Positions 26,243 to 39,559 of a stretch of 64,000 bases of DNA are shown here, piece after piece. Position 1 is the stretch's first letter, and every line of letters starts with the position of its first letter. A program made the translations under genes and the position numbers. The notes under the pieces were generated by a model. That model did not search any database. It was not told where the DNA came from and was given only the letters and a program-made list of their open reading frames with translations. The stretch comes from Metopolophium dirhodum. Lineage: Eukaryota > Arthropoda > Insecta > Hemiptera > Aphididae. The stretch is from assembly GCF_019925205.1 (NCBI RefSeq), contig NC_083567.1:17918001-17982000 (forward strand), in the 5' to 3' direction.

Positions 26243-29007
26243 GTAAGTACCTGTCGCCGTATGTAGAGTTAGTACATAACGTTTCTGTATACTACACACA
26301 TACACACACATCATTAGACAAATGGTACAGGGTTGGTAGGCAGCCTCGTTTTTCGTCCCTATCTCTGGACATGTCGTCGTGATGTATAATATCTATTCGT
26401 AGAAACTAGAAATAGTAAAATAAAAACAAAAAAATAAAAAAATAACCGAAAGTGCTTAACCGGTAATCGACGACGTATATGTAACACTATAACAGTATTT
26501 CTGTTCATGCTGCAGTTTCCTAATATTCGAGTTTAACTATTTGCGTTAGTACCTCCTAATTAAACTATAATTTAACTATACATATATAATATATGTATCA
26601 AAATATAATACCAATCTAAATCCCTGTCTTAAAAACTATATAATTAATTTTCATTTTAATAATCGGTGACTACCTATCCTGACGTATTCCTATATAACAT
26701 ATGTAACAATGTATACAATTAATAAGTTTATTTAATTATTTATGTCAGACGGTCTAAAAAAAATGCTCTTGAGATTTAAATATGGACGTGTTATTGGTTT
26801 TTTTGCATTATGTATACCATTGTATTATATTTTATTATTTATGAACTTAATATAATAACTATAGTAACAAATTCGTCAATAAAATTGAAAATTTATTTTT
26901 CGAATAAGTACGCGTATAAATATATGCATTTATATTATTAATATATTTTTTCAAGCACATTTCATTGGAACACGTGCATCCTTTGTCGTTTTAAACTAAC
27001 CTTTAACCTTTGTTTACTACGAATTAGTGGATAAATGTAGTTGACAATGGCATGTTGTTTAATTGAATTATTACTAATTTTTTTTTCATTGGCGAAAATT
27101 ATTTTATTACTAAAATGGTAGTGTATTTTAGATAAAACATTATGTGCATCACATATAGTGTGTCCATCTATATTTGTATTAAAACTATCTTAATAATATA
27201 ATAAAAATAAATACTTTAATACAATTTATTTTTTTTTTAATAAACGTTTACCTATCATTATTATTAGTTTTTTCTTTAGTGGACGTTTGTTAATGGAGAA
27301 AATATATAAGACATTGTTTGCTTTTATATATGGTTTTTTGTTGTTTTGAAGTTTTTCAAAGTATTGCCATTATATTGACAGTTCAAAATAAAAGTTTGAT
27401 TTTTAAAATACATTTTATATTATGTATAACATTTATAATAAAATATTGGTATTTTAAATTAAAATTAAAATTGAAGTTTTTATTTTATGACGAAATATTT
27501 AGATTATCTTCAGTATAATGTAAATACTAATAACTGGATCCATCAATATCTACAGGGAAAAGTATTAATGGTTTTGAAAATATTTATTTTACATAATTTA
27601 AAGTTGTTATAAAACAGCATGTATGGTAATCGATTTTACTTTTTACTAGTTATCAATGTTATCATTTTTTTATGTTTTTCCATTTCATTGAATAACAACA
27701 TCTTTTAATTTCTTATATTCATAAATAAATAATTTTTCTCAGAATTTTGATCTATTAAACTGAATTGTGTACCTAGTTAATTACCTTTAAGTATTTCAAG
27801 TTTAGATTATCGGAGTTACGTATAAAATGACACACTGACAATGATGGTCTTGATTATCCGCTCTTCTATCTACACGTTAATATTCTATAACTACCCTTAG
27901 ATAATTGTCTACTCATTCTAAATTAGATTTTTTACATCTCAATTCTCAGAAAACTATTGTGTTTTGGAACATAAAATAAAATATCATATCATTCAGAAAT
28001 TTAAAAAACTTGTTTACGATAAAAAAAGTAAAATATTTGTTTTCTTTTAAAAATGTTGTTTTATAACGACTTCAAATTATGTATTAAAAATATATTTTCA
28101 AGAAGTTAATACTTATTGAAATAATGAGTGTTAACCGTTAAAAGAATCACTCAGTTTAATATTAGACCATCAAATATTATGTGGTTTTTATGGTAGTAAT
28201 GAAGGTAGGTGTATCAAAATAAAAATAAATATACATAAAAACTTTATCTAGTTATTGTAGTTGAAAAAATAATTGGATGTCACACAAAGGTTAGTTATCT
28301 TTATTTATCAAACAGTACAACATGTAACTTGCCAAAACACAGGCTATAAAAATTATAGTGAACAATATTTTTAACTTTTTTGATAGTATGAATATATAAA
28401 CCATAAAAATGGTTATGATATGTTCTCGAAAATATTCTTTTTTATATTTTTTATAGTTATATGTACTCTTGCTTTTAAAATTAATTACATGTAATAATAA
28501 ATTATGACTGATATAAAACTTGCATGTTCTCTGTTATGTGAGTGACAAATTTAGACGTTCCTTCAATAATTTAAATAATTGCGGAAATTATTGAATGACA
28601 CTTTTTCTCCTTTTTATATTAAATGTAATGACTTATGATTTTAAGATTGATAGTCAGACCTTCCGATTTTCCAATTTTCCCCTCCAATTTAGCTATGTTA
28701 TTTTATTTTTTCTACGCCACTGGTCAGACAAAAACAATATAAGTTATAAAAAGTTGATACATTTATATTACGTATTCCTATTAGGAATTGCTTGTTAGAT
28801 TTTGTTCATTGTCTATAGATAGAGGTACATATTGTCGTCATACAAAAATTATCAAGAGAAAATTATTATAATTTAATTTTATATTTTAAATTTGTATTAG
28901 GTATATTTCATGATTATTTAATTTTTCACTCGGTAAATTGTTGCTGTATTACATCACATTACACGCAAAGAGTGACCAAATGAAAAAAAAAAAACAAATA
29001 TCGTATT
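26243..29007. other. AT-rich non-coding sequence
   Basis: No gene is recognised. If 25590-26242 is a first exon, this would be the start of its intron. The open frames at 27318-27518 and 28595-28798 are A/T-driven, with no domain. Confidence 0.45.
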
Positions 29008-29140
29008 TTTTTTTTTTTTAACATTTATTTGAATATATACAATCTATAATAATAGTTACAATAAGCATATGAGCCGGATTACAATTGACTTTGGTAGCGT
29101 GAGGAGAATAGTTACCCTGCAGTAACTCTCGACGTGAAAT
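29008..29140 (-). mobile_element. Possible retroposed 3' end with poly-A tail
   Basis: On the plus strand a T run of about 14 (near 29008-29021) is followed by TAACATTTATTTG. Read on the minus strand this is an AATAAA polyadenylation signal, a short gap and a poly-A tail. The adjoining minus-strand sequence is less AT-rich than its surroundings until about 29140. This is the layout of a 5'-truncated retroposed transcript or a LINE 3' UTR. There is no open frame to identify the source, and no target-site duplication could be set. Confidence 0.4.
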
Positions 29141-29312
29141 TAAATATTATATACATTTTAAATGTTTAAATAAAATTATAAACATTTTCACTTGATTCAT
29201 TTTAAGATGATGACGACGATGATATAATATGCACATCATTACTCATCACCTATATATTGTTATCTTAGGTATGCATTTCTTAGAACATAAGCACGCCGCA
29301 ATAATTTATGTT

Positions 29313-29427
29313 CAGTGGCATCCCTAGACCAATTTCTTTGGCAGGGTCGGGTAGGGGTGGCAAACTCAATATAACACGCCTATTGCTTACATTATGCTTA
29401 CCTCTCCCAACTTCGAGGATGCCCCTG
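29313..29427. mobile_element. Small hAT-like MITE, 115 bp
   Basis: The ends are inverted: CAGTGGCATCC on the left and, read from the right end, CAGGGGCATCC, so 10 of 11 positions match. The CAG(G/T)G start is typical of hAT termini. The interior is GC-richer than its surroundings and has no open frame. The flanking 8-mers do not match, so either the target-site duplication has decayed or the boundaries are slightly off. It is non-autonomous. Confidence 0.5.
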
Positions 29428-31380
29428 GATTTTCAGTTGTATTATATTATCGTAGTCGACATCGGTATAATTCGGTAGGGTGTGAATCGATTTGTATATT
29501 ATACGCGCGTTACTCGATGATATGTACGTGATATTACATATGTCAAACTTATATATAATTAAATAAAATAATAATAATTAAAACTGTGACTTAAGTTTAT
29601 GTTTAAATGTTTATACCAATAATACATAATTTTTGAGCGCCCGAGAAATTTAATTTTAAATAGCTATTATTATTCAAATGTTAATTCTTGGCTGCAATAA
29701 ATTGTGTGTTTATTACGATACATCGTATTTCTGTGTAACCATAAACTGAAATACACTCGGCGATCATTATTTGTCAGTAATATAATAATATTACTTATTA
29801 GGTAGGTATACTATTTTTATATAATAATGGAGCTCATCGGAATATTTTATTCAGTGTATATTATTTTGTTCAGTATATTTGAAAGGTGATACCGATGAGA
29901 ATACTTTTAAGTATAACTGCAAAAACAAAATATGACTTTTTGTTTGTGTAAATGTTTAGGAGTAGGACTTTAACGTATGCCAACGTCGTGTATTATTTTG
30001 CGTAAATACCTTATTTATTTCGTAAGTTTCAAATAAAATAGTTTTTTTTGGGATTTTGAAATACCTCTGAATAGGAGATTTATGATTAAAATGGCGTCGT
30101 TCTTTTATGAAGAACGTTTTAAACATATTTAATACTAAGTTGATATAGCATACATTATAAATGTTATACTTCATTATGTATATCATATTTCGTATGTAGA
30201 AATTATAAATTGTAAAAATAATATTATAGTTAATCAACTTAGTCGCAGTGTTTAATTCTATATAATTTAATATTATGATAGAAACTAATTTCCTTTTTAA
30301 ATTATTCAAATTATTTATTGATCTTTTTCGTAGAAAATATGGAATAATGATTGGTGTAAAAAGTAATATTTTGTTTAAAGTTTAATATTAAAAGGATAAT
30401 TGTATTAAATCATGATTTTAATTTACATGCATATATTATTATACGTTCTATATAATATTTATTGGATTTTAGTTGTAATATATAATTGTATAAAGCTTAG
30501 GATTCTGAAATAAGTAAGAACAATACGGATTTAAACTGTAATGGTGTTTTTTTTTAGTTTTTTTTTGATACCTATTATCATTTAGTTTTATATAAATTTA
30601 AGTAGTATGACTTGAATTTAAATACACAACTATCTACTAAATATCTTCATTAGTCTGTTAAAAGTAATTTATTATTATTTAATTATTTTGATGAGTAGTT
30701 TAAAATTTGTAAGTACTTCTTTTTAAACTTGATTGTAAGAAAAAATTCGTTCAGATCCGAGTTTATGAATGCAAATGTTTTCATCGTTTTCAAATTTAAT
30801 ATTCACTATATCCTGTGCACTTAAGAGTTGGGACCCATATCTGTATCCTCATGGCCCTTTTGTTGTAAAATTTTCTGTGATTATTGAAATGTTGATTTAT
30901 TATTTCACATTACTTGTATTCATAAGAAAGAATATTGTGGTGAAAAAAAATGTTAGCGAAAATAACAATTTAGTCGTTAAAAATGTTGGTGTGTTTGGTT
31001 ATAAAATGAAAAGTATATACTATACATTTTACGATCAATTAAAAAAATTATATCGTGAAGTATATTATGTATTTTTATCCTTGTCGTTTTCTCATAATAT
31101 ACTAAGGAATCTGGAATTTAACTCTTTTTCCCTCGGGGCGTCTACGTACAAAAATATTGTTATTGTTGTACGCATTTGATTTGGTTATTTGAATTAAAAG
31201 TTATTCTAAATAATTTTTTGATCATGCTAATTTCTAACATGCAAAATACCCACTTTAGTGCCTACATACTATTATTGTGTTTCGTGTTATATTATTAACT
31301 AAATCTATAGATTTGTATACGCGTAGCTTTCAATTGATCATTTCTTTCATACCGATGTTTTTTCGCATCCAGTTTTCCAA
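29428..31380. other. AT-rich sequence with two long but unconvincing frames
   Basis: Two frames exceed 110 codons: 29956-30309 (minus) and 30769-31179 (plus). Both are dominated by Ile, Asn, Lys, Tyr and Phe, as expected from A/T composition, and I recognise no domain. The plus frame has hydrophobic stretches, including one near MLIYYFTLLVF, but no other sign of coding. I do not call either as a gene. Confidence 0.45.
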
Positions 31381-31422
31381 TTACCGGGAGACCGGAGTAT
31401 CGTGCAAGAGCCTGGTATAGTG

Positions 31423-31461
31423 GTATCGCCGCGGAAATGCCGCCGGAAACCGTGGCGATAC
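31423..31461. other. Perfect 8-bp GC-rich stem-loop
   Basis: GTATCGCC (31423-31430) pairs exactly with GGCGATAC (31454-31461), and inside the loop GCGG (31431-31434) can pair with CCGC (31440-31443). The hairpin is short compared with a microRNA precursor. It could be structure in a 5' UTR or chance in GC-rich DNA. Confidence 0.35.
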
Positions 31462-32030
31462 AGCGAACCCGAAACGAAAGTTTTTTTTATCCGTCCCAAT
31501 AAAAAACTCGCTCACCGCCCTCGGTTGCAGCAGTATATATATGACGACTACGTTAACCTATTTATGTATAGTATTATATGTGCGTGTGTTATATTACGGC
31601 GGTAAACCTCCATACAACCACTACAATAAATATACATATATATTATACATTATACATTAAGTATAACGTTGAAACGCAACACACGCGCCGTCGGCTGCGG
31701 TGACTTACCGCCGCCACCTCCGCCGCCACCACCACCGGAGCCTACACCTCCACCGCGCCGACGTTATGCCGTCACATCACGTCGTGTTATATGCAAAATA
31801 ATGTTGTAATGCTTGTCTGGCGCGCGGCGCGAAGACGCTGCGACGTGATGGCGGCGTGCCACACGCGCGCGCGCGGGGCTGCCGTTGGACGGGTAGCGGC
31901 GATGATGAATTATATTCTCCTCGCAACCCCTCGCACAGTTCCTCACCAGCCTGCCACCTGTCCGTCTTGGGCTGTCCCCTCTCCTAGCCCCGCTACAACC
32001 ACACGACGACCGAGCGATAATGACGACGGT

Positions 32031-32033
<3 letters not shown>

Positions 32034-32063
<30 letters not shown>
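32034..32063. repeat. (CA)n microsatellite
   Basis: A pure AC dinucleotide run of 30 bases lies inside the CpG-rich block. Two shorter CA tracts at 32249-32279 and a TA tract at 32612-32629 lie in the same block. Confidence 0.9.
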
Positions 32064-32065
<2 letters not shown>

Positions 32066-33240
32066 CTGCATGAACGCAAGGTGGTGTGTATTCGTGGAAT
32101 GAACGCGACGAGCCTGTTGAAACGGTCTGGCCGGAGGGATGGAAAAAAAGTAATAATAAATAACTTATCATCTCGAACTTTCGAGTAGATAATTTACCAC
32201 GTTTTGTGCCAACGCAGACTTCGGGAGCAAAGAAAATTACGTACCTATACACACACACACGCACAAAAAACACACACACCCATGCCTGTATACGTGTATG
32301 TGGCTGCGTTAAGAAGCTTCGCGTGACGGTGACGCGTATTTTCCGCGCCGAGAGACGAAAAGTTTAAAAAGGATTTTCTTCCGCCGCCGCCCGCTCCCTT
32401 TGTTGAGTTGCGAGTGTTTTTTTCCTTATCCTTTTATGACTTTATATATGTATATATATATATATATGCTACGATATTAGATCGCCTTTAGTGCGGCGGC
32501 CGCATCGATCACGCACCGCCGCCGCATCCGTCAACCTCTGTTCTTGCGCGACTGTTTCTGCGATAAAGTTTTTTGTCGGGTCGTAACCCAATATGCCATC
32601 GCCGCCCGTGGTATATATATATATATATAGGTACACGTACGATGGTCGCGGTACCATTAAAATCATCGCGAAGAGGATGGGTGGGCGAGTGTGTCTGGAG
32701 CTTTGCAGTTGTATACGGTGGAAGAGATCAGAAACACACACACAGACTGTACCAATAGGTGTTGGTCACGGCGGTGATCGATCGTTCCGAGATCATTTCC
32801 GGTCGGTCAGTCGGTCTACGACGATGACGACTACAATGTGCTCTGGCGACAGCGCCGCCGGATGTAGCTGGTTGAAAATTATTAGACCTTTGTTCGTTTT
32901 TATTACGGGCGAACGCACGCTTACCCACGCATACCCGCTCGACAGGGGTGTTTTCTAATCTTTCGTCGTCGTCGTCATAATAATATAATACCTATAATAC
33001 CGTGTAGAGGTGAGAATGGATCGATTCGTGACGGTAATATTTATACGATGATATCCGCAAACCGATCGGTCTGGTGTAATCGCGGCGGGTATTGGCTGCT
33101 GGGTTGATGTGCGGGGATAAAACGCATTGGTGGTTTCCTATTATTGAGATTGACTGTAGGACGTGTAGGTATACGCCAACATATCCGGCATCCGCCCCGC
33201 GAACGGCGAAACAATATTGTTTCGGCAAAATATCCGCCCG

Positions 33241-35601
33241 TAATTAATTTTCATGATCAAATATGCGCTTTACCGACAAAAATTATGAATACCCCTCGCA
33301 TGTTTACACAATATGTATTACATTTTTAATAATAATTTAAATATTACATATTTTTACACGAGCGAAAAATGTCAATTGTAAAGAGAAAATTGATGTTCGG
33401 AAATATAATGTAAACATCAAGTCATACTTTATTTTTACATTCACACGATAGTGTTAAAATTAATCCAGAGACATACATTTATATTACAACTTGAATACAA
33501 TACATGTGTTAGGTAATGATTTCTATTTTATGGTCTAATATAATATTACGATGGAAATTAATAAAGATTATTGTTTTTTTTTTTAACGACGCGCTGATAT
33601 TAAATAACAATAATAATATTGTCATACGGTTTTATGTTATTGATCAATTAGATACGTTGAAAAATATTCATGGGAATTTGATGGCACCTACCTCATTTTC
33701 AGACAAATTACCACTCATAATTTATTTTCAAGAGAACTTAAGCATGTATAACGGCTGTTTTTTATTTTCGCTCATGGCACTCTTCCCGTACGGTTCTGCA
33801 AACAACTAATACAAAAAAATAATCTATTTTACGAGGGGCTGGCTTTTGAAGAGAAACATTCCAATGAATGGGATTAATAGTGATGAAAAAACGCAACATG
33901 GTTACTGAATTATTTTTTATTTAATTGAAACACAGCAAAATAATAATAATAAAACCTCCAGAATTGTTATAAAAAAGTGAATTATTCTGTTGTAACATTT
34001 AAATTTTTTCTGAACGACCAACCTAACCAACGAAATTTTTTCCTTTTTGACCTCGTAATGTTAACATAATGTTTTTTCTTTTATTTATTATTGATTTATG
34101 AATTCATAAATGTATTTCATTTTAAAAAAACCGTAAATAATTTAACATTTTATTAGTTTTTTTTTTTAATCAGATATTATTTTATATGTTATTTACTCAG
34201 TTTTGTTTTTTTTTTTCAACACAGTTGAAATTAATTTATTTTTAAGAATGGGTAACGTTTTGATGTTTTTCATTTTAATATTTATATTAATACATGAATA
34301 TCTTGCTCATTCGTGAAAATCGTATATGTGTATTTTATGTTGTTTGATGTTTTTAAAGAAATTCATAGGCAAGTTGTGATATTTCTTTATGTTTTTAATC
34401 ATTAGCTGCGGGCTCGGAACTTTATGTGTTTGCATATTTCGAGAAAGTTTCATATTAAAAATACGATTTTACACAAATTTGTTTCATCACGTCATATAGA
34501 ACTCAAATAAAAAAATATATGTTGCATAATTGTTGCATCCTCCATAAAATGTAAGTGGTGCAAAGAGCCTTCATGCGTCCTTACGGTTTCTTATATTTTG
34601 AATCTTACCTAATATACATTTTCTAATTATTGAATTTTGTTATTTTAAGTTAAATCAATAGTACATTTTTTTTTTATAATTATAAATAATACAAAATATA
34701 ATACATAGCTATTTTTGATTAATATTACACTTTTTCAACCACGCATTTTTGAGTTTATTTACATATAAATGCATACTTTATAAAAAAAATTGCATATTAT
34801 TTAAGATTTTTTAAATGCACATATTTCTTTGTTTTTTAATGCATTAAGTTTCGAATCCTGGTCCATTTATTATTAATAAACTAAACATACTTTATGAATC
34901 TTGTCATTATGATAGTATATACATCACATTATGATTTAACTTAAATAATGCTGTTATAATAATAAATTATAATACCATGTACCTAGTCTGTAATTATAAA
35001 CCTGATATATTTATGTAATGTTCAAAATGTATTATATTTAATAATATTTTTTTGTTACCAGTATAGAAAATCTAAATTAAATTTACTTGTGTCTTTGTGA
35101 TGTTCTTCATAAATCAAAAGAATATTAATAGTATTACAATAGCGTTCCTCAATATTCTTCGAACATAATCTTCCTTGGCCACCAATCCCTTCAGGGGATA
35201 TAGATTTTACTTTACATTTTATATTACGAAAGCTCAGAATTCTCTACGGGATTTTTCGTTTATGCATTTTCCAACCTTTTACGGACTTTAACTTACTTTT
35301 ATATTGTCATTATTTTTTCACTGTCATCACATCCCGGATGGCAATATTTAGTATTTAGACCATCGTATATGATAGCTTTAATAGTACTAGACTCTGGTAA
35401 AATAGTTAAGTCGGTTTTATTACTTATTTTGTATTCGGCTTATTAGTATACCTCATTTTTGCAATAAAATTTACTTTCTGTGCAAATTACGGTCCTTATT
35501 ATTAAATATTATTATCACATAGTTTCTATGTAGGTTCCTATCATTGCTATAATATTTACAAATTTTGTATAATATTGGATGTTCATTTTGTTTTCGTTAT
35601 G
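33241..35601. other. AT-rich non-coding sequence
   Basis: No gene is seen. The frame at 33516-33809 (97 codons) has no recognisable domain. A short patch at about 35150-35350 is less AT-rich. Confidence 0.5.
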
Positions 35602-36008
35602 AAACCTTGGTGTGCAGTTATAATATAGTTTCTGTATGAATTCACTTTATTCACTTCTGTATGTCACTGAATTTTTAATAACAATATATTTATAGCTCTG
35701 AAGTATCAATAAAATAAAATAAGTACCTATATACTGTATTTTGAAAACCTTTTAGATTCTGAGCAGAGCGATAAATGTATTGATTTTACGATGATGTGTA
35801 TGTTTCTATTTACTTTTGTATGTCATCACCTTTTGGAGCAGTGAAAATGTTTTGATTTTCAACATTGAGGGTGGTTTCTGGTAGCAAATTAGATGTAGTT
35901 GGTTCCTCATGCGGGGGGATGGGGGGGGGGAAGTACTCTGCCAAATACTCGGGAAAAAAAAATTACACAATGATGAGGTACAGTCGACACCTACTGTACA
36001 GCGGAGTG
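35602..36008 (+). repeat. Left arm of a long inverted repeat (contains repeat A copy 3)
   Basis: Read left to right, this arm starts AAACCTTGGTGTGCAGT. It passes through CTGAAGTATCAATAAAATA and a GTACCTATATACTGTATTTT stretch, then enters repeat A at 35754 (AGATTCTGAGCAGAGCG) and continues to CCTACTGTACAGC. The reverse complement of 39313-39708 follows the same order of words. About 150 bp outside repeat A is shared by the two arms, so this is not just two repeat A insertions. The repeat A part contains a G run near 35920-35930. Confidence 0.8.
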
Positions 36009-36041
36009 GTTACCTACCTATGTCCTATGTACTTTCCCCCC
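35754..36041 (-). repeat. Interspersed repeat A, copy 3 (short, inverted)
   Basis: It begins at AGATTCTGAGCAGAGCGATAA and ends near TACTTTCCCCCC, which corresponds to the start of copy 1 read on the other strand. It lacks most of the inner modules of copies 1 and 2 and has instead a stretch GGTGGTTTCTGGTAGCAAATT that also occurs in copies 4 and 5. Confidence 0.7.
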
Positions 36042-39000
36042 TTTTTTTGATACTTACGTGGATTGTAATAGAGTTGCAGTGCTTATATTGATGTCATATG
36101 ATTTACATATATTGTGTTAAATTTACAGTTAGTGTGTTACCATTTAATGGTTTAGTGACAATATAGGTAGCATAATTTATTAGCTCGAAATATTATGATT
36201 ATTGACCATCAAACGTTTTTTTTAAATTTTTTGTTTTTTTTTTCAAATTTGTGTGTTATTAGATAAAGGAAATCTTAATTTATAGTCTCTTGATGGTGCT
36301 TTTGTATTGACTAACGTTCGTGTTTAATTGTTAAGCTTTTTGTTCATGAAATATTTTTTATATTTACATAATAATCAAGCTTCAAATTATTTTGTGACTA
36401 TAATATGATAGAATAAATAAATATTTATTATCTATTTTATAGTTAAATCCTATTATTTAATGTTGGCGTTACTGGTAAATTGTGTCCGACTGCATTTTAA
36501 CGTTACCGTCGCAACGAATAAACGATATTAGTTTACCATTCAAATCATTACATGAATCTCTTTTGAGTACGTTTCTAGAGTATGGAAATGAAACACTTGA
36601 ATGAGCTCTGAATAATTTCCAGTTCTCTTTATCCTCTCACTTGACTCACGTGTGTAAATGTATAGTATCTACCGTTATCGACACAAAATACTCCACTGCT
36701 AATAATATTGAAGACTCCATTACCGATATAATGTACAAGTTAATATAAGTATAATGGAGTGTAATATCTGCATTAAAAGTGAATGGTATTTGATTGATTA
36801 ATCGTTTAAAAAAAACCACGTCTCATCTCGACATTTTATAACGGTAATACGTGTAGATATACACTAATTTAACGATATCATATATACCGATGTTTTAATG
36901 ACTTTTTTCTTAAAATTCGGTTGTGTACTTACGTAGATTGAATAAGTAGTGATCTGTGTCTTATATTTGTATTCGTATTATTAATAATTTTATGGATTTC
37001 GCGTTTTGAATGATATACCACTAACATTAAATTTTAATAATTGGAAATTCTCCGATGTATCGAGTATGAACTATTACAAGTACGCTTTGATGGCAATAAG
37101 GTGTCAAACTTTGATAACTATTATTTCGGATGTTCGTGTTCTGTTCTCTGACACGTTCTTCTGTCATACTGTAGATATATATAGCCTCGTCTACGTCTTC
37201 ATGTTTTTTGTATTATACGATGATGGATGGTATTTCATGTCACGGTGGAGGTCTGTCGGCGAGGTGAATTTCTGACACGGTGTTTCATTAGCATACCTCC
37301 GCCCTCATTGTCGGTTATGAGGAGATAAAACAAATGAGCGTATACAAATGGGACGGTATTATTATGTTTGTGTTAAGAAAAAAAAAGCAAGTCGGAAAAA
37401 TATTCAAAATGTTTTCAACAAGATGTTAGGCGACGTCGTGGAAATTTTAATATATTCTGAGATCATATATAGTGGTGTCACGGATCGTATTTGGTTATAA
37501 ATAGTTTTTTTTCTCGTTATTTTTTTTTTCAGAAATCTGAAATCATTGTCATAAGCATTAAATACTCGTTAATAAATCTGTGAAATGCATTGCATAGTGA
37601 TAAAATAATGTTTCATGTATTGCAATGGATATTTAGTAAAGGAATATAATATAGTGAACGTTATTCATTTTTAAATTACTATATAGTACTGACAGATGTC
37701 ATATTTGTTAAGATATTATACATTGTTTCCGCCGCCATAGTGTTTGGATTATATTATTTAAATAGACGGTTTAGAAATTTTGGAGGTTACTCCGCCTGAA
37801 GGGCAAAAAACTTTAACTTCCTCAAGTACGGTTCAGTGCTATCGAGATTCCCTCGACTATCGGTTGGAATGACAAGGGCTGACATATTCCGCAGGATTCC
37901 ACGTTAAACTGGAATCTAATTAAAATTGCAATTATTCGAAAGAGCTGATGTGGTTATCGACCAGAGTCAAAATGGTTGTTGTCAAAGTCATCGCTGTTAA
38001 TTATATTACTTTATACATGTATGTTTTTTTTTAAGAACTGTGACATAATTTAATGGTGACAACGAATGAAATTATTGACATTATATATAAATGGATTTTA
38101 ATAGTTTTATACATAAATAATATCTGATTATAAATAGGTTATTATTTTTAAATACTCTTATATTATATACATATTATTTTTGTGGGCTGGCGTGAAATTA
38201 TATTCGTTATAATATTTTAAAGACGTGAATATTTTAATTTTTTACGAACAGTTTTAGAATTTAAAACATCATAAAAACATTAAACTGTTGGCTTTAATAT
38301 TACGTACACTGCCGGAATCTTAAAAAGGTATTCAAAATATTTCAGAATTTCGGCAAACCAGCCGAAGCTTTGTTTTAAAGTGTTTTATGCTTTATATTAC
38401 TTTAACACATCTATACCAAAGTTTTTTTTTATTCTGTCTTAAAATGAACTATTAAAATAATGTTTTGAGTTTTCAACATGTACCTAATTCATTTCAAAAT
38501 AATAAAAATCAAATTATATATTTTTTACATAATATGATATAACATGCATTTTATTATTAAATATGTCGAGTACAAAGTAGAGATAATGTTTCAAAATTAT
38601 TACCAACGTTTTAACAATTTGATGCCCTCTAATCTGGGTATGATATTGATATAACCACTGTGGAGTAGGTATCCAAAAATATGAGCATCGAATCAATATT
38701 TTGTGGTGTATATCTGCACACAGCTTATATTTTAATATATTGACTATCTATGATGATGTTACTAAAATTCACGTCAAATTAGATATAGCTACATTATCCA
38801 TTTTAATTACAATTTGTTCAACAGTATACGAGTATACACATATACGTTAATAATATATTGTTAAAATATGAATATACACTGTTGTATAGTACAACTCTAC
38901 TATACGTTTATTATAAGTAAATAAATTGGTAGAATTTAAATGATTATACGGATTACGCGCATGTGCGTCATGATATACTGTGTTGTTACCTTTATATTTA

Positions 39001-39296
39001 AAATTCACGTGTTGTACGAGTATTATTCTCCATTCAAGTATATAGAGATAGATAATACTGCAGTTTTGCATTTATCTTTTTTTAAACTTCGTAAAAGAAA
39101 TATACAAATTCACGAAAAACACGTTTATTTTCATTGTGATTTGTGATTACCTACTTACTTAACGCGATAATATATAAAGTTAAAATCTAAGCGCTTCTTG
39201 TATTCTAGTAGATGAAAGAATGCCGTAAGTCTGGACGGTTTAATACACATAGTAATACACGTATAATTAATTGAGATTTAATGTGATTCAACTGGC
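36042..39296. other. Spacer between the inverted-repeat arms, no gene recognised
   Basis: About 3.3 kb of mostly AT-rich sequence, with less AT-rich patches at 36460-36720, 37000-37340 and 37740-37960. The best frame, 37006-37275, lacks an ATG at its start and shows no domain. No transposase motif was found, so the spacer does not explain itself as the body of an autonomous transposon. Confidence 0.45.
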
Positions 39297-39559
39297 AACC
39301 AATTTGCTTTACAGTAGGCGACGAGTGTACCTCATAATTGTATAATTTTTTTTAAATCCCGGGTATTTGGCAAAGCGCTTTCGGGGGAAGTATGAGGGTC
39401 CCCTTCCCGAGGAACCAACTAGATCTAATTTACTACATGAAACCACCCTGTTGAAAATCAAAACATTTGCACTGCTCCAAAAGGTGATGACATACAAAAG
39501 TAAATAAAAAAATATACATTATTGTGAAATCAATACATTCATCGCTCTGCTCAGAATCT
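39297..39559 (+). repeat. Interspersed repeat A, copy 4
   Basis: This is the counterpart of copy 3 in the opposite orientation, ending ATCGCTCTGCTCAGAATCT at 39559. It shares the same shortened interior with copy 3, including the GGAACCAACTAGATCTAATTT region. Confidence 0.7.

Larger units (their letters stand above)
31381..33240. promoter_or_regulatory. Largest CpG-rich block: probable promoter and 5' exon region
   Basis: About 1.9 kb is strongly enriched in C, G and CpG, with short GCC/CCG repeats, several CA and TA microsatellites, and the longest ATG-less open stretches in the window. The minus strand has a good donor (GGCG then GTAAGT, GT at 31708-31707) directly after a GGT/GGC-rich stretch. 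That stretch encodes poly-glycine in one frame but has an upstream stop and no start, so it is more likely 5' UTR. On the plus strand GGTCAGTCGGT near 32804 resembles an arthropod initiator. The long open frames (for example 31764-32279, minus) contain translated dinucleotide repeats and are not credible. Direction of transcription is undecided; a bidirectional promoter is possible. Confidence 0.4.

Noticed and set aside
29956..30309. 117-codon minus-strand protein
   Set aside because: The Ile/Asn/Tyr/Lys-rich composition fits A/T-driven chance openness; no motif.
30769..31179. 136-codon plus-strand membrane-like protein
   Set aside because: Hydrophobicity comes from T-rich codons; no family pattern or splice support.
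31680..31780. Poly-glycine coding exon on the minus strand
   Set aside because: The glycine frame has a stop shortly upstream, no ATG and no acceptor; kept only as a possible 5' UTR exon with a donor.
31764..32279. 171-codon minus-strand protein, the longest open frame
   Set aside because: It contains a translated CA repeat (CVCVCV) and no domain; openness follows from GC richness.
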